A DNA stretch of 64,000 nucleotides from Loripinus fragilis (lineage: Eukaryota > Mollusca > Bivalvia > Lucinida > Lucinidae), in contig OZ026527.1 in the NCBI GenBank assembly GCA_964019695.1, positions 78,162,831-78,226,830 on the forward strand. Direction: 5' to 3'. Each line of letters opens with the position of its first letter. Position 1 is the first letter of the stretch. Below, piece after piece: positions 10,541 to 22,900 of the stretch. The notes under the pieces were generated by a model. The model did no database searches. It was not told the origin of the DNA and worked only from the letters and a program-made list of their open reading frames with translations. Position numbers and translations under genes: made by a program.

Positions 10541-11639
10541 GGTAAATTTTCTTTTTATTTTATACTCAACGGAAATACAGAAATCACAACCTTACTTTTT
10601 ACTTGGTCGTTTCTCGTTCGATTTGACTTTTGCAGTGTGTTTATTGGGTATAGCATTGGGTGTACACATAGTTGGCACCTAGAAAATGGCTTAGAATCAT
10701 ATTTTAATGAATGAAACGCAAGAAATCAGCATTTAAAGAAAGTCTATTGAGTGTGCCGTACGGTAGGCGTCACATGCAAACTGGCGCTACGCCATGTCAA
10801 ACCGTGACATCATTATGTTTGATGTTGACGTCACAACATGCGAAGCGTTATTTTTGACAAATATACTTCACTTAAAACCTTGTGTTAAAAAATCCCAGTC
10901 ACAAAATTGCCAAGAAAGCCTTGTTTTGTCACTTTAGAAAAATACCAATTTTACTCACATTTGATATGCATTGAATTCACTGCTTGTGATAAAATAAAAC
11001 CTGATTTCCCTTCCTTAGCAGATAAAATGGCCGAACCACGCCCAGATATGAATATTAAATTTGCAGCCTTTACAGTTAGCGAAAAGTCTAGGAAAACAAA
11101 TGACTTGTGCATTATGTGTTTTGTCACGAGAAAACCTGTGTAGCTACATGCAAACACTAAAGGCACATCTGCACAGTCCGATCAGCTCCTTTTGTTGTAT
11201 CCAGAATAGAAAGGTTATAATGTTAAACATGCTTCAAAATAGATGATTGTGCTCCCATTAAAAAAAATCTCTGAAACCATGAAGTCAAGAGATCAGGTGA
11301 GCAGTATTAACCATTACATATTTAGGTTTCATGCATGGTGCTTCATGAAGAAACAAATTTCTTGTAAAAACTGTTCACAAGCAGTTATATAATAGAATAA
11401 TCATCTATTTACCCTCGAGCCATTATGAGAACTTTTCTGTGTCCGCAGGTGGTCACAAGCAACTTGCATTATTGTATTGGCCATTCATTCATTGATTATA
11501 GGGAACAATAAAGATTATTACATCCCAACTACTAATTTAGGTACAGATTCCCTATGAACTGTTTGCAATTTTGCATCTTCTGCTGATATTCTTTGTAAAC
11601 TGTGGACCCAAAGTGTAACCAGAGGCTGCCGAGATCCAA
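10541..11639. other. No supported feature
   Basis: Open frames at 10907-11143 and opposite it at 10951-11166 overlap each other and have no motif or splice context. No dispersed repeat is recognised here. Confidence 0.45.
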
Positions 11640-12420
11640 ACTGTATGACACTCTTGATTGTGTCATACAGGCCCTCTCAGACCCTTCAGTCAGATCTTTC
11701 AAAACTTGAAACCTGGGAGAGTGAATGGTTGATGGCGTTTAACCCTGACAAGTGTGAGGTGATCAGATTCACAAGCAAGAAAAAACCAACCCTGTTCAAT
11801 TACACCTTCCATGGGGTTGGCCTAAAAGAAACTGATTCTGCTAAATACTTGGGGGTCAATATCTCATGTGACTTGTCGTGGGTGAAGCACATCAACCAAA
11901 TCACAATGAAAACCAATAACTCATTAAAATTCATTAAACGCACTATCCAGACCAATAACCCTAAACTAAAAGAGTCAGCATACAAGACATATGTCTGTCC
12001 CTTAGTTGAATATGCGGCCTCTGTATGGGACCCTTGGCAGAAAAAATACACCCTTGGCAGAAAAAATACATAAACAAAATCGAAATGATCCAACACAGGG
12101 CCATAAGATACATATTCAATGATTATAGCTTCACTAGTAGTGTGTAAGTAATATGTTATTTAAGCTTAACCTTCAAACACTTGAGAAACACAGACTTTCA
12201 TCTCTCACTATGTTTTATAAAAATCAAGCATCACTTAGTTAATATTCCATTTCCAGGCAATATTCAGCCATCCATGAGATCCAGATATACATTTCCACGA
12301 TCTAGGATAGACATACATAGATACTCATTTTTTCCCAGAACTGCTAAACTTTGGAACAATCTACCACCTGACCTTTGTAATAGTCCTGACCTCAGATCAT
12401 TCTGAGCAGGGCTCCTCAAA
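11640..12420 (+). pseudogene. LINE reverse transcriptase C-terminal region, frameshifted
   Basis: The frame at 11645-12073 shows the order typical of the region after the FADD box in jockey/CR1/RTE-type LINEs: LETWESEWLMAFNPDKCEV, KYLGVNISCDLSWVKHI and PLVEYAASVWDPW. After a stop, sense resumes in shifted frames: INKIEMIQHRAIRYIF at about 12073-12120 and, near 12181-12405, SFFPRTAKLWNNLPPDL, the usual C-terminal block. A TACACCCTTGGCAGAAAAAA duplication sits at the break near 12035-12070. The catalytic FADD box is lost at about 11640. This is a dead, 5'-truncated copy. Confidence 0.85.
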
Positions 12421-13472
12421 ACTCTTTTAAAAAAAAAAACGGACAAAAACTCATCATCCTCATATTCAATTTCATCCTCATTAAACATTTTCATTACCCA
12501 TTATATAATCACCATTCATGATGCCTTCCTCTTGTTCTTCTACACAGTCATGTTGATTTCACAGCTCAAAAACCAGAAAATAACAAAATTCTAAAAACTT
12601 GTGAACAAAAATTGTTTTTGATTTTATTTCTTTTTTAGAAACCATCATTTGCGCATGCTGCGCACTCCATGTAATACTCACTAGAGGTGTTTGGAGTACC
12701 TGGCAGATTCAGAGCAGATTCAGTGTTCAGGAAAGAATTTTTTAAAAATGTTAATATTTTTAAAATCAACAGATAAAAAAAAATTACCCAGCATGAAAAA
12801 AGTTAAAACGCTAACGAAATATGAAAATAAAAATGCTGCCTGCTGAAGTCATCTGCTGCATATGTGGGACATTCTCTAGGAATTTAGGTCTAATTGAGGT
12901 ACATAGTCGATTTCAAAATTTTTGCATTTTCTAAATCCATGGCACCTGCCAAAACGTTTGGTGTAATATGAGAACTGTATGCACCCTTATTATAGAGTTA
13001 TAGCTCTTTAAATAACACAGCTGATAAGCCAAATCTAGGCCGACGCCGTTAAAATGATTGATGTCATGATGCTCATGAGAAACGTCTCTTGCATACCCGG
13101 TACGATTTTGCTGTGGAATCCAGGTGTGATGTTCATTGCATCATTTATTCCAAACATTAAATAGATACATGTACTACAGATCAACCCGTTTAAGCAATAT
13201 ACGTTGCATTAATCATTTTATACATTGTTATTCGCTTGCCAATATTTATAGACTAGGACTCTCATGCCGTTATTTAAAAAGCCAGTCTGGTCAGTAGAGA
13301 GTCCATTTGAAATTTTGATTAGAAGCTTTGTCTTCCTTTCTGGAGATAATTTCTTTTGGTGTGCAAATACAATAAGAATCATATTGCCGGAGGCGAATCT
13401 TTTGAGTACATAAATATATGCACACAAAGCATTCCTGAGTTTGAAGTGCAAAGGTTTAAGTAATATCGCCAT
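12421..13472. other. No supported feature
   Basis: A short A-run at 12428-12438 may be the tail of the LINE fragment. The rest is AT-rich with no exon-like frame or matched repeat. Confidence 0.45.
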
Positions 13473-14081
13473 TTAAGGTCTAAGATAACAAAACCTCCTA
13501 GCAAGGTTAGAAACCCAAAAACTATATCAACGGATACATCAATTTTTGCGACGTCACGAACAAGGCATATTTTTGGCGTTTTTAACGTTATTGACTTGCC
13601 TATTAAAATTTCGTATTTTCGCAATCTATTCTGATAAGATAACACTTGGCTGTAATCTAAAATTTGGATAGGCTTTTCCGCTTCGTTTTCGAGTATTTTT
13701 TCATCAAATGCAAAAAATTAACGTTTTTTTGAATATGTTTGGAGTCACAATTTCTTGTGATTTAAAGTTGCCCGTGTGTAAAAACTATATGAACTTTGCA
13801 GATAAGGTTGGCATTTATAAATATCAACATTTTGGTGCAAAAACTTTAGAAATCAGCCCATACCTTCTAGATTTATTGCGAAAATACGAAGTTTTAATGG
13901 GCTCATCAATAGCGTAAAACAGCGCCAAAAACATGACTTGTTCGTGACGTCGCAAAAATGACGTAATAAGTATCATCCGCAAACTAAAATCGGAAGCGTC
14001 TCCTCAGAAGATTGATGTATCCGCTGACATAATTTTTGAGTCTCTAACCTTGCCAGGAGGTTTTGTTATCTTAGACCTTAA
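13473..14081. mobile_element. 609-bp TTAA-flanked inverted-repeat element
   Basis: The element opens TTAAGGTCTAAGATAACAAA and closes with its reverse complement, TTTGTTATCTTAGACCTTAA. The arms continue inward for about 150 bases with mismatches, including GACGTCACGAACAAG against CTTGTTCGTGACGTC and TTTCGTATTTTCGCAAT against ATTGCGAAAATACGAAG. TTAA at both edges could be the target duplication or part of the ends. No transposase frame is present, so it is a MITE-like element. Confidence 0.75.
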
Positions 14082-16085
14082 TGCAATTGAATTGGCATTA
14101 TCTGGGAACTATCTTATTCATGGAATTACCCAAACAAACATGTCTTTCCAGGGACATAATTATTCGCCACTTTGTGACATCGCAGTTTTTAACAGTGCAT
14201 TTCCTTTTATTTTTTTGCAAAATTTACAATGACAAAGTTTATGGGTGCAATTTTACAAAAGCTTAGATGGATAAAAAGCAAATAGAAAATAGAAATATAC
14301 AATAGAATATTAAGATAATTACACAATATAGGTTTTTCCAATAAGAGTGCGTTTAAAGTGGATGTAAATTTTAAAATTATCACGATTCCAATGGACGTTA
14401 ACATTAACATCATCAGAAAAGGGTATTTGTGTTTAATGACTACCATACGAAAACAATAGACAAAAAGAAGCTACACTGAAAATGTCTTTTGCGTAAGTCA
14501 ATTTGCTTTCATTTGGTATTTTTTCATGATTGTAGCTTCTAATGTTGAGCCCCTCTCCCGGGGGGTCTGTGCTCCCTTGCTCCCTTAAAATAATGCATTG
14601 ATTTTCCTAAATCCCTGAAAAAAAATTCCTCAGCTCCCTGATAGTATTTTGTCTTGTTCCACAAATCCCTAAAATTAATTCGACTTCGCTCCAAACCCAC
14701 AAAAATATAAGCCAATTCTCCCTAAAATGTTCTTTTCTCTCCGAAGGATTACATTCAAATACTTAAAATCTATGAAGCTCGACAAGCACATGACTTAATG
14801 TTCACTTAATATTTTGTGTCATACATGTAAAGACAGTGCTTAACCATAGAATACATGACATAATTATTTTAATGAAATACATGATATATAGCTCAAAGTA
14901 TGAGGCCATCCTTAAAATGCTATTGCTGTACGTAGTAGATTTTATTCTTTTTAAAATTAGGGACAGACCATATGTTTTTCTGGTGGGGGGGGGGGGCTGT
15001 TTTTTTTCCCAACAGCTTAAACTAGAATTTTTTTAAAAGTACGCTATTATCAACCGAAAAATCATCAATTTTAAGGATTATAAATCAACAACAACAAATA
15101 TTATCCATCATAATTTTCTCTTCAATATGTAAATAAACAAGTACATTTTATAAGGGGTGTTTGGGATAGAGCGCAAGAGGCAGTATCAAAGAAAGGGAGA
15201 ATGCCAATTACTTGTATATGTACCACAAATACATATAATGGCAAAAAGAGTAAATCTTATTTCAAATTTATCTAATTTACACAGAGAACGACACCTTGAA
15301 GCCCTATATTCAAGTGGTACATGTTTCAAAATTATTTCCGTTGCTGATAAAAGCTATCAACTTTTCGCATAAATCTCAAACCATGTATATCAAGACACGC
15401 TAATTTCAATGATATTTTGACGGCCTTACTGGGATGGCGAAATTAGCTCCTCAATTGATCTATCCGGGAATATACTGCATTGTATGGGTTTTTTTTCCAA
15501 AAGAGGGCATTCATAGACAGTGTAGACCCACAGACAAACACTCCAACCCCTTCATCAGCAACAGAAAAAGTTTGGAAATGCCTTCCAATTTCGTTAACAG
15601 GAATATCAATACGTCTCATTTTAAACTTTAAAAGTAATAATTTGGACATGATCGCACTCAATTAAGAATTGTCAAACTAAAGCAAAATATTGTTTGCAGT
15701 GAAGCAATTTTGTATGCTATATTTACTTTTTTAGAAGTGGTAATGGAGTAAAGCCTTAACAGCTTGAACCCTGATAGCTTGAAGTATCCGCTTATGTCGC
15801 ATAAAATACATGACACATTCGATTCAGAGTATAGGGTGTATTTCTGAATGTGCCATATTTTGCTGATACAAAAGAAAATCCTAGTGAGACGGTTGTTTTA
15901 TAGAATATGTATTCAAATGCATATTTGATAAGATTGGAGGAGAGTAATGGATTAAATAGTATTTGCAACCAAACAGCTTTTAGCTCGAATTGCTAATAAC
16001 CCTTAGCATAGTGATTGTGATGGTATCTCTCACTTGATATGGGAGCGTTCATTGTACATATAAAGTGGTAACTGGTTATAATTTT
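14082..16085. other. No supported feature
   Basis: AT-rich. A G-run lies near 14986-14996. Several open frames of 60-90 codons (for example 15157-15372, and overlapping frames on both strands at 15434-15661) lack motifs and splice context. I support no gene here. Confidence 0.4.
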
Positions 16086-17252
16086 CCCCACGCTTTTTTT
16101 AAAAAAGCGTCAGGGATATTACAATCGCCTCCATCCGTCCGTCCGTCTGTCCGTCAAGCTATCTCCTCCTAAACTGTTGGACGAAATTCAACCAAATTTG
16201 GTGTGTGAGTTGCTCACATGGAAAGGGTGTGCAACGGCACATTTTTTTTTGGATCCGCCCCCTGGGGCCCTGGGGAGGGGCCAAAAGGTCAAATATTATT
16301 AAATATCATTTAATTTCAATAACAAAGTCAATTTCAAAGATTTTTAAACCAAACTGTGTGTGTCTTCTCACAAATGAAAGATATAAACCATATCAGACGG
16401 GATTTTCATTCCCTTGCCTAGGTCATGCCCCAGGGGTCGGACTTGGGGGTACCATGGGGGGTTGAGTGGTCCAAAAAATTATTTTTTTTCCGAAATTCAA
16501 CCAGATTTGGTGTGTGAGTAACTTACATCAATGGCACATGCAACAGCACAATTTTTTGGTCCCCACCCCCTGGGGCCCTGGGGGGGCCAAAAGGTCAAAT
16601 ATTATTAAATCTCAAACACAAAGTCAATTTCAAAGATTTTGTAACCAAACTTTGTGTGTCTTCTCACAATTGAAAGATATGAAACATATCAGACGGGATT
16701 TTCATTCTGTTGCCTGGGTCATACCCCAGGGGTGGGACTTCGGGGTACCATGGGGAGTTGGGGGGTCCAAAAACTTTTTTTCCCAAATTCAACCAGATAT
16801 GGTGTGTGAGTTACTTACATGAATGGCACATGCAACGGCACAATTTTTTGGGTCCCCGCCTCCTGGGGCCTTGGGGAGGGGCCAAAAGGTCAAATATCAT
16901 TAAATCTCAATTACAAAGTCAATTTCAAAGATTTTTAATCTAAACTTTGTGTGCCTTCTCACAAATGAAAGATATAAAACATATTAGACAGGATTTTTAT
17001 TCTGTCCCCTGGGTCATGCATGCCCCAGGGTTTGGGACTTGGGGATGCTGGGGGGGGTCAAAAATTCAATTTTATGAACATGGTCATGTGGCATATCAAA
17101 TTAAAGGGGATGAGCAGCAGACCAAGATACACTGAAAATTTTAACCCTAGGATCAAACTGGTGACTTTGGGATGGGGTCAAAGGATCGAATATCATTAGA
17201 TATCTTTGAGAGCGTGGGGATTTGCGATGGCGCGCCATCGAATGTGTTCTAG
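16086..17252 (+). mobile_element. Helitron-like microsatellite element, family B, copy 1
   Basis: A 5' hairpin (ACGCTTTTTTT with AAAAAAGCGT, 16090-16110) leads into a CCGTCCGTCCGTCTGTCCGTC microsatellite. Three units of about 295-310 bp follow, each opening with GAAATTCAACCAGATTTGG or a close variant at about 16182, 16492 and 16786. The 3' end is a perfect palindrome GATGGCGCGCCATC, then 9 bases, then CTAG and T. A hairpin shortly before CTAG is the 3' signature of Helitrons. It carries no Rep/helicase, so it is non-autonomous. Open frames within it are by-products of its low stop density. Confidence 0.65.
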
Positions 17253-17681
17253 TTTCCAACTTAAATTTAATTTCTTCGTCTCAATATTGCTTTAGACCTA
17301 GAAAACAGTGCAGACCCTGGGGAAATGCCACATTATGTGGTATTTCAACTTGATCTTCCCTGTTTGCAAAGTAATTGTGGGTTAATAGATCTTTTAAGAT
17401 AGTTTGTGTAAATTTACTCAGGGCCTCCATTAACTTTCAAATCCAGGAAGTCCAGACTTCCTACCTTTGAAATTTGGAAGTCCCATTGATTTTTTTGGAA
17501 GTCCAACTTTTTTCTGTGATACGGTCGCAGTGTGGCAGATTGTCAAACCTGCTTTGAAAAATAAACATATATATTTCAGAGATAATTCTTCTTTGTTCCT
17601 ACAATGCATTTTTACCTTAAAACTGCTTATAATGCTACAGAGGGGATGTCTGGTATCTCCTGAATTGTCATGTAATTAGCC

Positions 17682-17766
17682 TAGATGGGGAAGAGGGAGC
17701 TGGTTGCTTTGCATTGTTTGTCTTCCTGGTGTCTTGTGATTGTTGTGTGGCTCTTCCACACAATGA

Positions 17767-17767
<1 letters not shown>
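17682..17767 (+). mobile_element. Fragment of retroelement 3' region
   Basis: GATGGGGAAGAGGGAGCTGG, TTTGTCTTCCTGGTGTCT and GTGGCTCTTCC match the 3' region at 8530-9110. The fragment breaks off at the start of the GATA microsatellite. Confidence 0.6.
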
Positions 17768-17869
<102 letters not shown>

Positions 17870-18231
17870 GAATTTGTTTAAGAGAGTGTTTGTGTAGCAA
17901 TTATTATTTTAAAAGCTTGTATTTGTTTGTGTAACAATTATTTTTTAAAAGCTTGTACTTTTTGTGTAACTTTTTTTTTATAGCTTGTACTTGTACAGGG
18001 TAAAAATTGCAACAAAAAAAAACCCATGCCATTCAATTTTAATAAACTGTATGTTCGTTGGTGTTGTGCCTGTGTAGAAGGAGCGTTCAAGTACTAAATT
18101 ATCGCATGCACAGGCTCAAGAAAACAAATAATTAAGTCGCAGACATGTAGATTTTATAAAGCATGCAAAGTGTCACATAGTCACTTTCTGTATTTCAAAG
18201 ATTCCTCAACTGTCAAACAAAACCGATACTG

Positions 18232-18299
18232 ATTGGCCGTTTCGCTTTATTGCTCAGGGATTGGATGTCCGCCTTGCGACCTGAAGCAGCAGGGATTGG
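18232..18299. promoter_or_regulatory. Cluster of three inverted CCAAT boxes, possible promoter
   Basis: ATTGG occurs at 18232-18236, 18260-18264 and 18295-18299. The patch is locally richer in CpG than its surroundings. It lies 1.6 kb upstream of the first coding exon at 19879, which opens with a splice acceptor and so needs a non-coding exon upstream. CAG followed by GTGACA near 18386 could be that exon's donor. No TATA box or initiator is obvious. This is a weak, position-based call. Confidence 0.25.
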
Positions 18300-18764
18300 T
18301 TTCTAAGGCCGTTGTCAAGATGTGTCCATGTTTTCACACCTGTTTGGTGACACGCTTTAATAATTACGCTTTCGACTGAAGCCTACAGGTGACACTGGCT
18401 GTCAATAAAATTTGAAATCAGTCAAGTGGGATGTCTTAGCGTGGTCAATAAACAAAATGAATGAGTTTCCAATATGAAGGCGGGACATAAATCACATAAT
18501 CTGGTAAATGTAGGCGGGTTTTTTTCTGCAGACATGACGTCTCGATATCCATTTTTGGTTGTACTAAGAAATTTTCTGAAGTCCGCAGTACGTCTTTGAT
18601 GTGTAATTTTGGCATATGCAGCCGATTTTGGGACGTAATATACAGCGTACGCCCGCCTAACGGAAGCCCTGATTTACTTGAAAAATTCACGGGTAGAATT
18701 TCTATAGTTGTCTTACTTCATTGCAGTATTAGTATCCCTTTTGAATAAGAAACAGAAATATGCA

Positions 18765-18979
18765 TTAACCCTTAAAGCGCCGCCTATAATTTGCAGCAGA
18801 CGCCACTTTCAAATCTTGCTGCTTTTTCAAAAATAACAAATAAGGCATGATATTTCATGAGAATCGTCTGCTGGCAGACATTTCTCATGAAATATCACAC
18901 CTTATTTTTTTCGAAAATTGGGAAAGATTTCGCCAAATTTTTCTTCTTCTGCAGTTGTGATTGGCGTCTTAAGGGTTAA
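18765..18979. mobile_element. Piggybac-like MITE, TTAA-flanked
   Basis: TTAA at 18765-18768 is followed by CCCTTAAAGCGCC. The right end GGCGTCTTAAGGG is followed by TTAA at 18976-18979. Inside, TGATATTTCATGAGAA pairs with TTCTCATGAAATATCA. TIRs starting CCC and a TTAA duplication fit a piggyBac-type MITE of about 207 bp. Its core differs from the GGATCCAGATCAG cores of its relatives. Confidence 0.65.
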
Positions 18980-19554
18980 TTTTCTATTTTTGCAACTGAA
19001 TATCAATAGATAAGTAAACCAAATTTAATCACAAATGAGTTTTGTTTATTTATGAATTTTTAATTTTTCAACAATCACGGCCTTACATATTGGATTCCTT
19101 TTTTGAAGGAAGCCAACTTGTTTGTTTATTTTTAGGACCTAATTATCCTCAAGTCGTTGAATGTTTTGTTCTTTAATCATTATAACACTGGGCCATTAAT
19201 TATTCACTATAATATTATTAAACCCATCCAGACTCTCATAAGTGAATCTACAAAAATGCTTAAAAGGTTCTACTCTGTAGAAAAGGGCTGCCAAAGCTAA
19301 AAACGAAATTCTTTGAGCAACATCTCTAATCACTGACCACTTTCAAATATTTCACACAAATGTTCCCAGGAATGACACCAACCAAATTGACTCACTTCTG
19401 CTAAACAAAATGGTGTACAGAGCTTAAAATAGAAAACAATTTTTCTCTGCATGCTTGGTAATTCTGCATGCTTTTGTTATCGTCTGACCTTTTTTCCCCA
19501 AAATTAATGTTTTCAAAAAGGTTTTGGGAAACACTAAGGGTGTACATCAAACAT

Positions 19555-19640
19555 TTATGGATCCAGTTCAGGACCAATTTTCTGTTGGTCCTGATCTTGG
19601 TCTGAACTGTTTGCAAGTTATATCAGCAGACATAAAAAGT
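19555..19640. repeat. GGATCCAG hairpin core of a piggybac-like MITE
   Basis: GGATCCAGTTCAGGACCAA pairs with TTGGTCCTGATCTTGGTC, followed by AACTGTTTGCAAG and CAGCAGAC. These are the core words of the elements at 10097 and 39203. The outer ends are not clear. Confidence 0.45.
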
Positions 19641-19878
19641 TACCTTTAACATGGAAAGAGTTAAAGAACCTCTTTGAAGCTTAAACCCCAAATAAAAATG
19701 ATTTCAAACAGGTCAGGTACCCCCAGGGCAAAGTTCCATTTTGCTTTAAAAAAATTGCTTCCAGGGCTAAAAATATTCACTTTAGCCATCCAAGGCTTTT
19801 ATAGTCCTGTTGCTTGAAAATTGCACAGCCTTGATGGTGTGTTGAAAACATATACAACATTTTTCTTGATTATTTCAG

Positions 19879-19921
19879 ATATGGACTTGTCTCTAGATAT
19901 GGACCTGATGGACCTGTCATG
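19879..19921 (+). CDS. Exon 1 of PHD-finger gene (first coding exon)
   Basis: The acceptor TTGATTATTTCAG precedes the exon and the donor GTAAGTCAG follows it. ATG at 19881 opens a 13-codon stretch beginning MDLSLDMDL. Because the exon begins with a splice acceptor only two bases before the ATG, the 5' UTR must lie in an upstream exon, or the frame could continue upstream. The final TG joins the first G of exon 2 to make Trp14. The repeated ATGGAC words make it look like a short internal duplication. Shortness lowers certainty, but the exact phase match with exon 2 supports it. Confidence 0.65.
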
Positions 19922-22900
19922 GTAAGTCAGTCTAGATGATCATGATTAATGGTAGTGAACCTGTAGCCTAATCCCATACTATTGAAGAGATTGATCATGA
20001 AATCATTTCTACGGCCATTCTCCTGATTCAAGAAATTTTGATGTCAGTTACAAACTACTGGTTAACCTCTCGGCCAAGCTTGTCCAGAAAAAAGTGTGCT
20101 TGGGTGAACTGACCGCCTGGACATGACCAGGACATGACCTTTTTTTTTGACCGAGGCATCAAGAATCAGAACAAAGAAAACTAACACCTGTATTGAAATG
20201 ACGATAGTGAACTAGTTTATTAAAGGTACATCTATATTTAAATGATGGTAGTGAACCTGTAATTTATAGGTTCATCTGCAGGGCTTGAAATATCTTAAAA
20301 TAGGCACTTGCCCTGCATCACAAAAATTATTGGCATATATGGGAAAAAAATTAATTTATACTAGAAATATCAAAATTTTCTCTTGCCCTGCAGCCCGAGG
20401 CACTCGTAAATACGAGCGGACGAGTGCTATTTTCGAGGCCTGAATCTGTAGCTAGTTAATGGTGTTGAACCTGTAATTTATAGGTTCATCTGTAGCAAGT
20501 TAATGGTGTTGAACTGTAATTTATAGGTTCATCTGTAGCTAGTAAATGGTGTTGAACCTGTAATTTATAGGTTCATCTATTAGCTAGTTAATGGTGTTGA
20601 ACCTGTTATTTATAGGTTCATCAGTCTGTAGCTAGTTGATGGTGGACCAATGTTGGCTATTACTATACTAATGACTCTAGGGTCTGTCTTTCTATCAGTT
20701 ATTATCTAGTTAATGGTGTTGAACCTGTAATTTATAGGTTCATCAGTCTGTAGCTAGTTGATGGTTGACCAATGTTGGCCATTACTATACTAATAACTAC
20801 AGTTGTCTGTCTTCTTGAAATGGTATTTTGATTCTGTTTTTTGTTGCTAAATTATGTTTACACCCATTGCTGCATCTGGAAAATCTGTTGGAACTAATTT
20901 TCGAATTGGATATAGGAATGAATTGTTATTTTTGTGGATTTTATCGATGTGTAAACTACGGTGAATCACTCACAAACTGAGTTTATGTAAAGTTTGTGAG
21001 TGATTCGCCAGAGTTTACACATCAATAAAATCACAAAAATAACAATTCATTCCTTATAATTCCAACTTTGAAACAAAACAGCACATTTGTAAAGGGTTGA
21101 TGACAATATTTCAAATTTTAAAGCCCGCTGAAGGAAAATAGTTCGTAACCGCTGTCCATGAAAGATGGGACAGCCATCTTGAAAATTTTGTCAGTTCAAA
21201 ACTTTGTTTTGCTAAATTATGATTACAATGGCATTCTATTAGACATTTTTCAGTTGCACCTTACATTACGATTTGTCCGTCAACGGAGACTTACTTTGGA
21301 CTATATTTAAGAGGGGCGATGTCAGCAGTAACTGGAATCTATCTTTTTCGTCTGCTACTAAATATTATATTTTTGCCCTGAGATCTTTTTTTACCTTAAC
21401 AAACAGTGCATACCCTGATGAAATGCCGCATGATGGCATTTCACCAGTTTGCAAGTGTAAAAAACATGTACCGAAAAATATATTTCACAATTGAAATGCA
21501 GCCGAATATCTTTTTAAAAGTTATTTCTTGTTCCATACATGTGTGCATTCACGTGTTGTAACTTGCGAGTAGGTAAATTAGATGTCTCTGTGTCCAATAT
21601 GATTATTTTTTGGCTTCAATATTTCATCAAGCTCAGGTTAATGGACAGTGGAAACGTATAAGGCATTCGCAACTTGTGCAAGCCAATACAACTGGAACAC
21701 AGTAATTGAAAATTATTCGAATGCAAATGAGATATGGAGCGTACGTGGAATTCAAGCATGTATGTCTGTATCTTGTTTTGACCATTCATGTACCAAACTA
21801 CTAGCCAATTTGAGTTCCCCCTTGACCCTTAAGAGGACATGAATTTATGTACTACTCATTTATAATCGGAGAACAGGACTTTGACTTTTGTTAAAACCAT
21901 GGCAGTTTTCTCCATCTTCTGTCATGATTTACTTTATACTGCCATCTTTGCCTTTGTATATCAAATGCCGCACATTTTCCCACACTGAGGGGACAATGCA
22001 ATAAGTTAAAACATGGTACATTTGCCCGGCTTAACCCCCGCCATGTCAGGGGATTGGGTGCGTGGTTAAAACCGACTGGTATATTATACTTATTGGGAGA
22101 GAGCTCACTTGCAGCAGAAAGCTGATGCTTGAGATATAAGTATCAGGCGCTGTCTTGGGGCATTTTATAGACTTCCCACTCTGAATAGTCCCTCTATATG
22201 AAGCCAGGGGTTTGGCCCTTTTGCGGAAAATGGTTTTAGAGCATCTCTCAGGGCTAAAATGAGCTGTGAAGACACGCAGCATAAACACAATAAACTTCAA
22301 AAAATCAAATTGAATAGCTAAAACCCTATGCTTGCGTCGTCAAGTTGTATGCACATGCGTATTTTCGTAATAACGCCCCTGAGTATGCAAAAAGCTTCCG
22401 CCAACGCAGTCACACAGGACGCTGTAATGAAGAGACGTCTACACCGACAGTTTTTTTTTTGTAGCCTTGACTGGTGTTACATTATTCAATTGGCGTCATC
22501 ATTAAACTAAAACCATGACGCATACTGGGAAATTGCTGATGTTAATTTAAATCAGTGGCAGATCCAGAGGGGGTTCAGGGGGTTCCCTCAACCCCCTCCC
22601 CCCATTTTTTAAATATCCTGTGGAAATGAAATAATTTGCTCTCAGTGAGACCAAATAATTTCATTTTCATGGGATATTTAAGAAAAATGAGATAAAATCT
22701 GAATAGCGAAACCCCGTGCCTTTATACATATGAACACTCTTTTCAGAAATCCTGGATCCGCTCCTGTAAATACACCAAAAGTGAATATAGGCTAACTCAG
22801 GCGATTCTATTAATTCAAGTGTCATTATACTCGTAACTATTTTACCACTAGTGTCAACTGTTGTCATCTATTGATCGGCCACATTTGCAAACAATTTGGA

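Noticed and set aside
10907..11246. Overlapping frames on both strands as a small gene
   Set aside because: No motif, no splice borders, and equal openness on both strands.
16205..17135. Overlapping open frames of 60-120 codons rich in Gly/Pro (also at 34300-34636)
   Set aside because: They follow the repeated units of family B in several frames and have no conserved domain. They are by-products of a GC-richer repeat.
22046..22300. Minus-strand 84-codon frame as a gene
   Set aside because: No recognisable motif and no supporting exon neighbours. Length is within chance for this composition.
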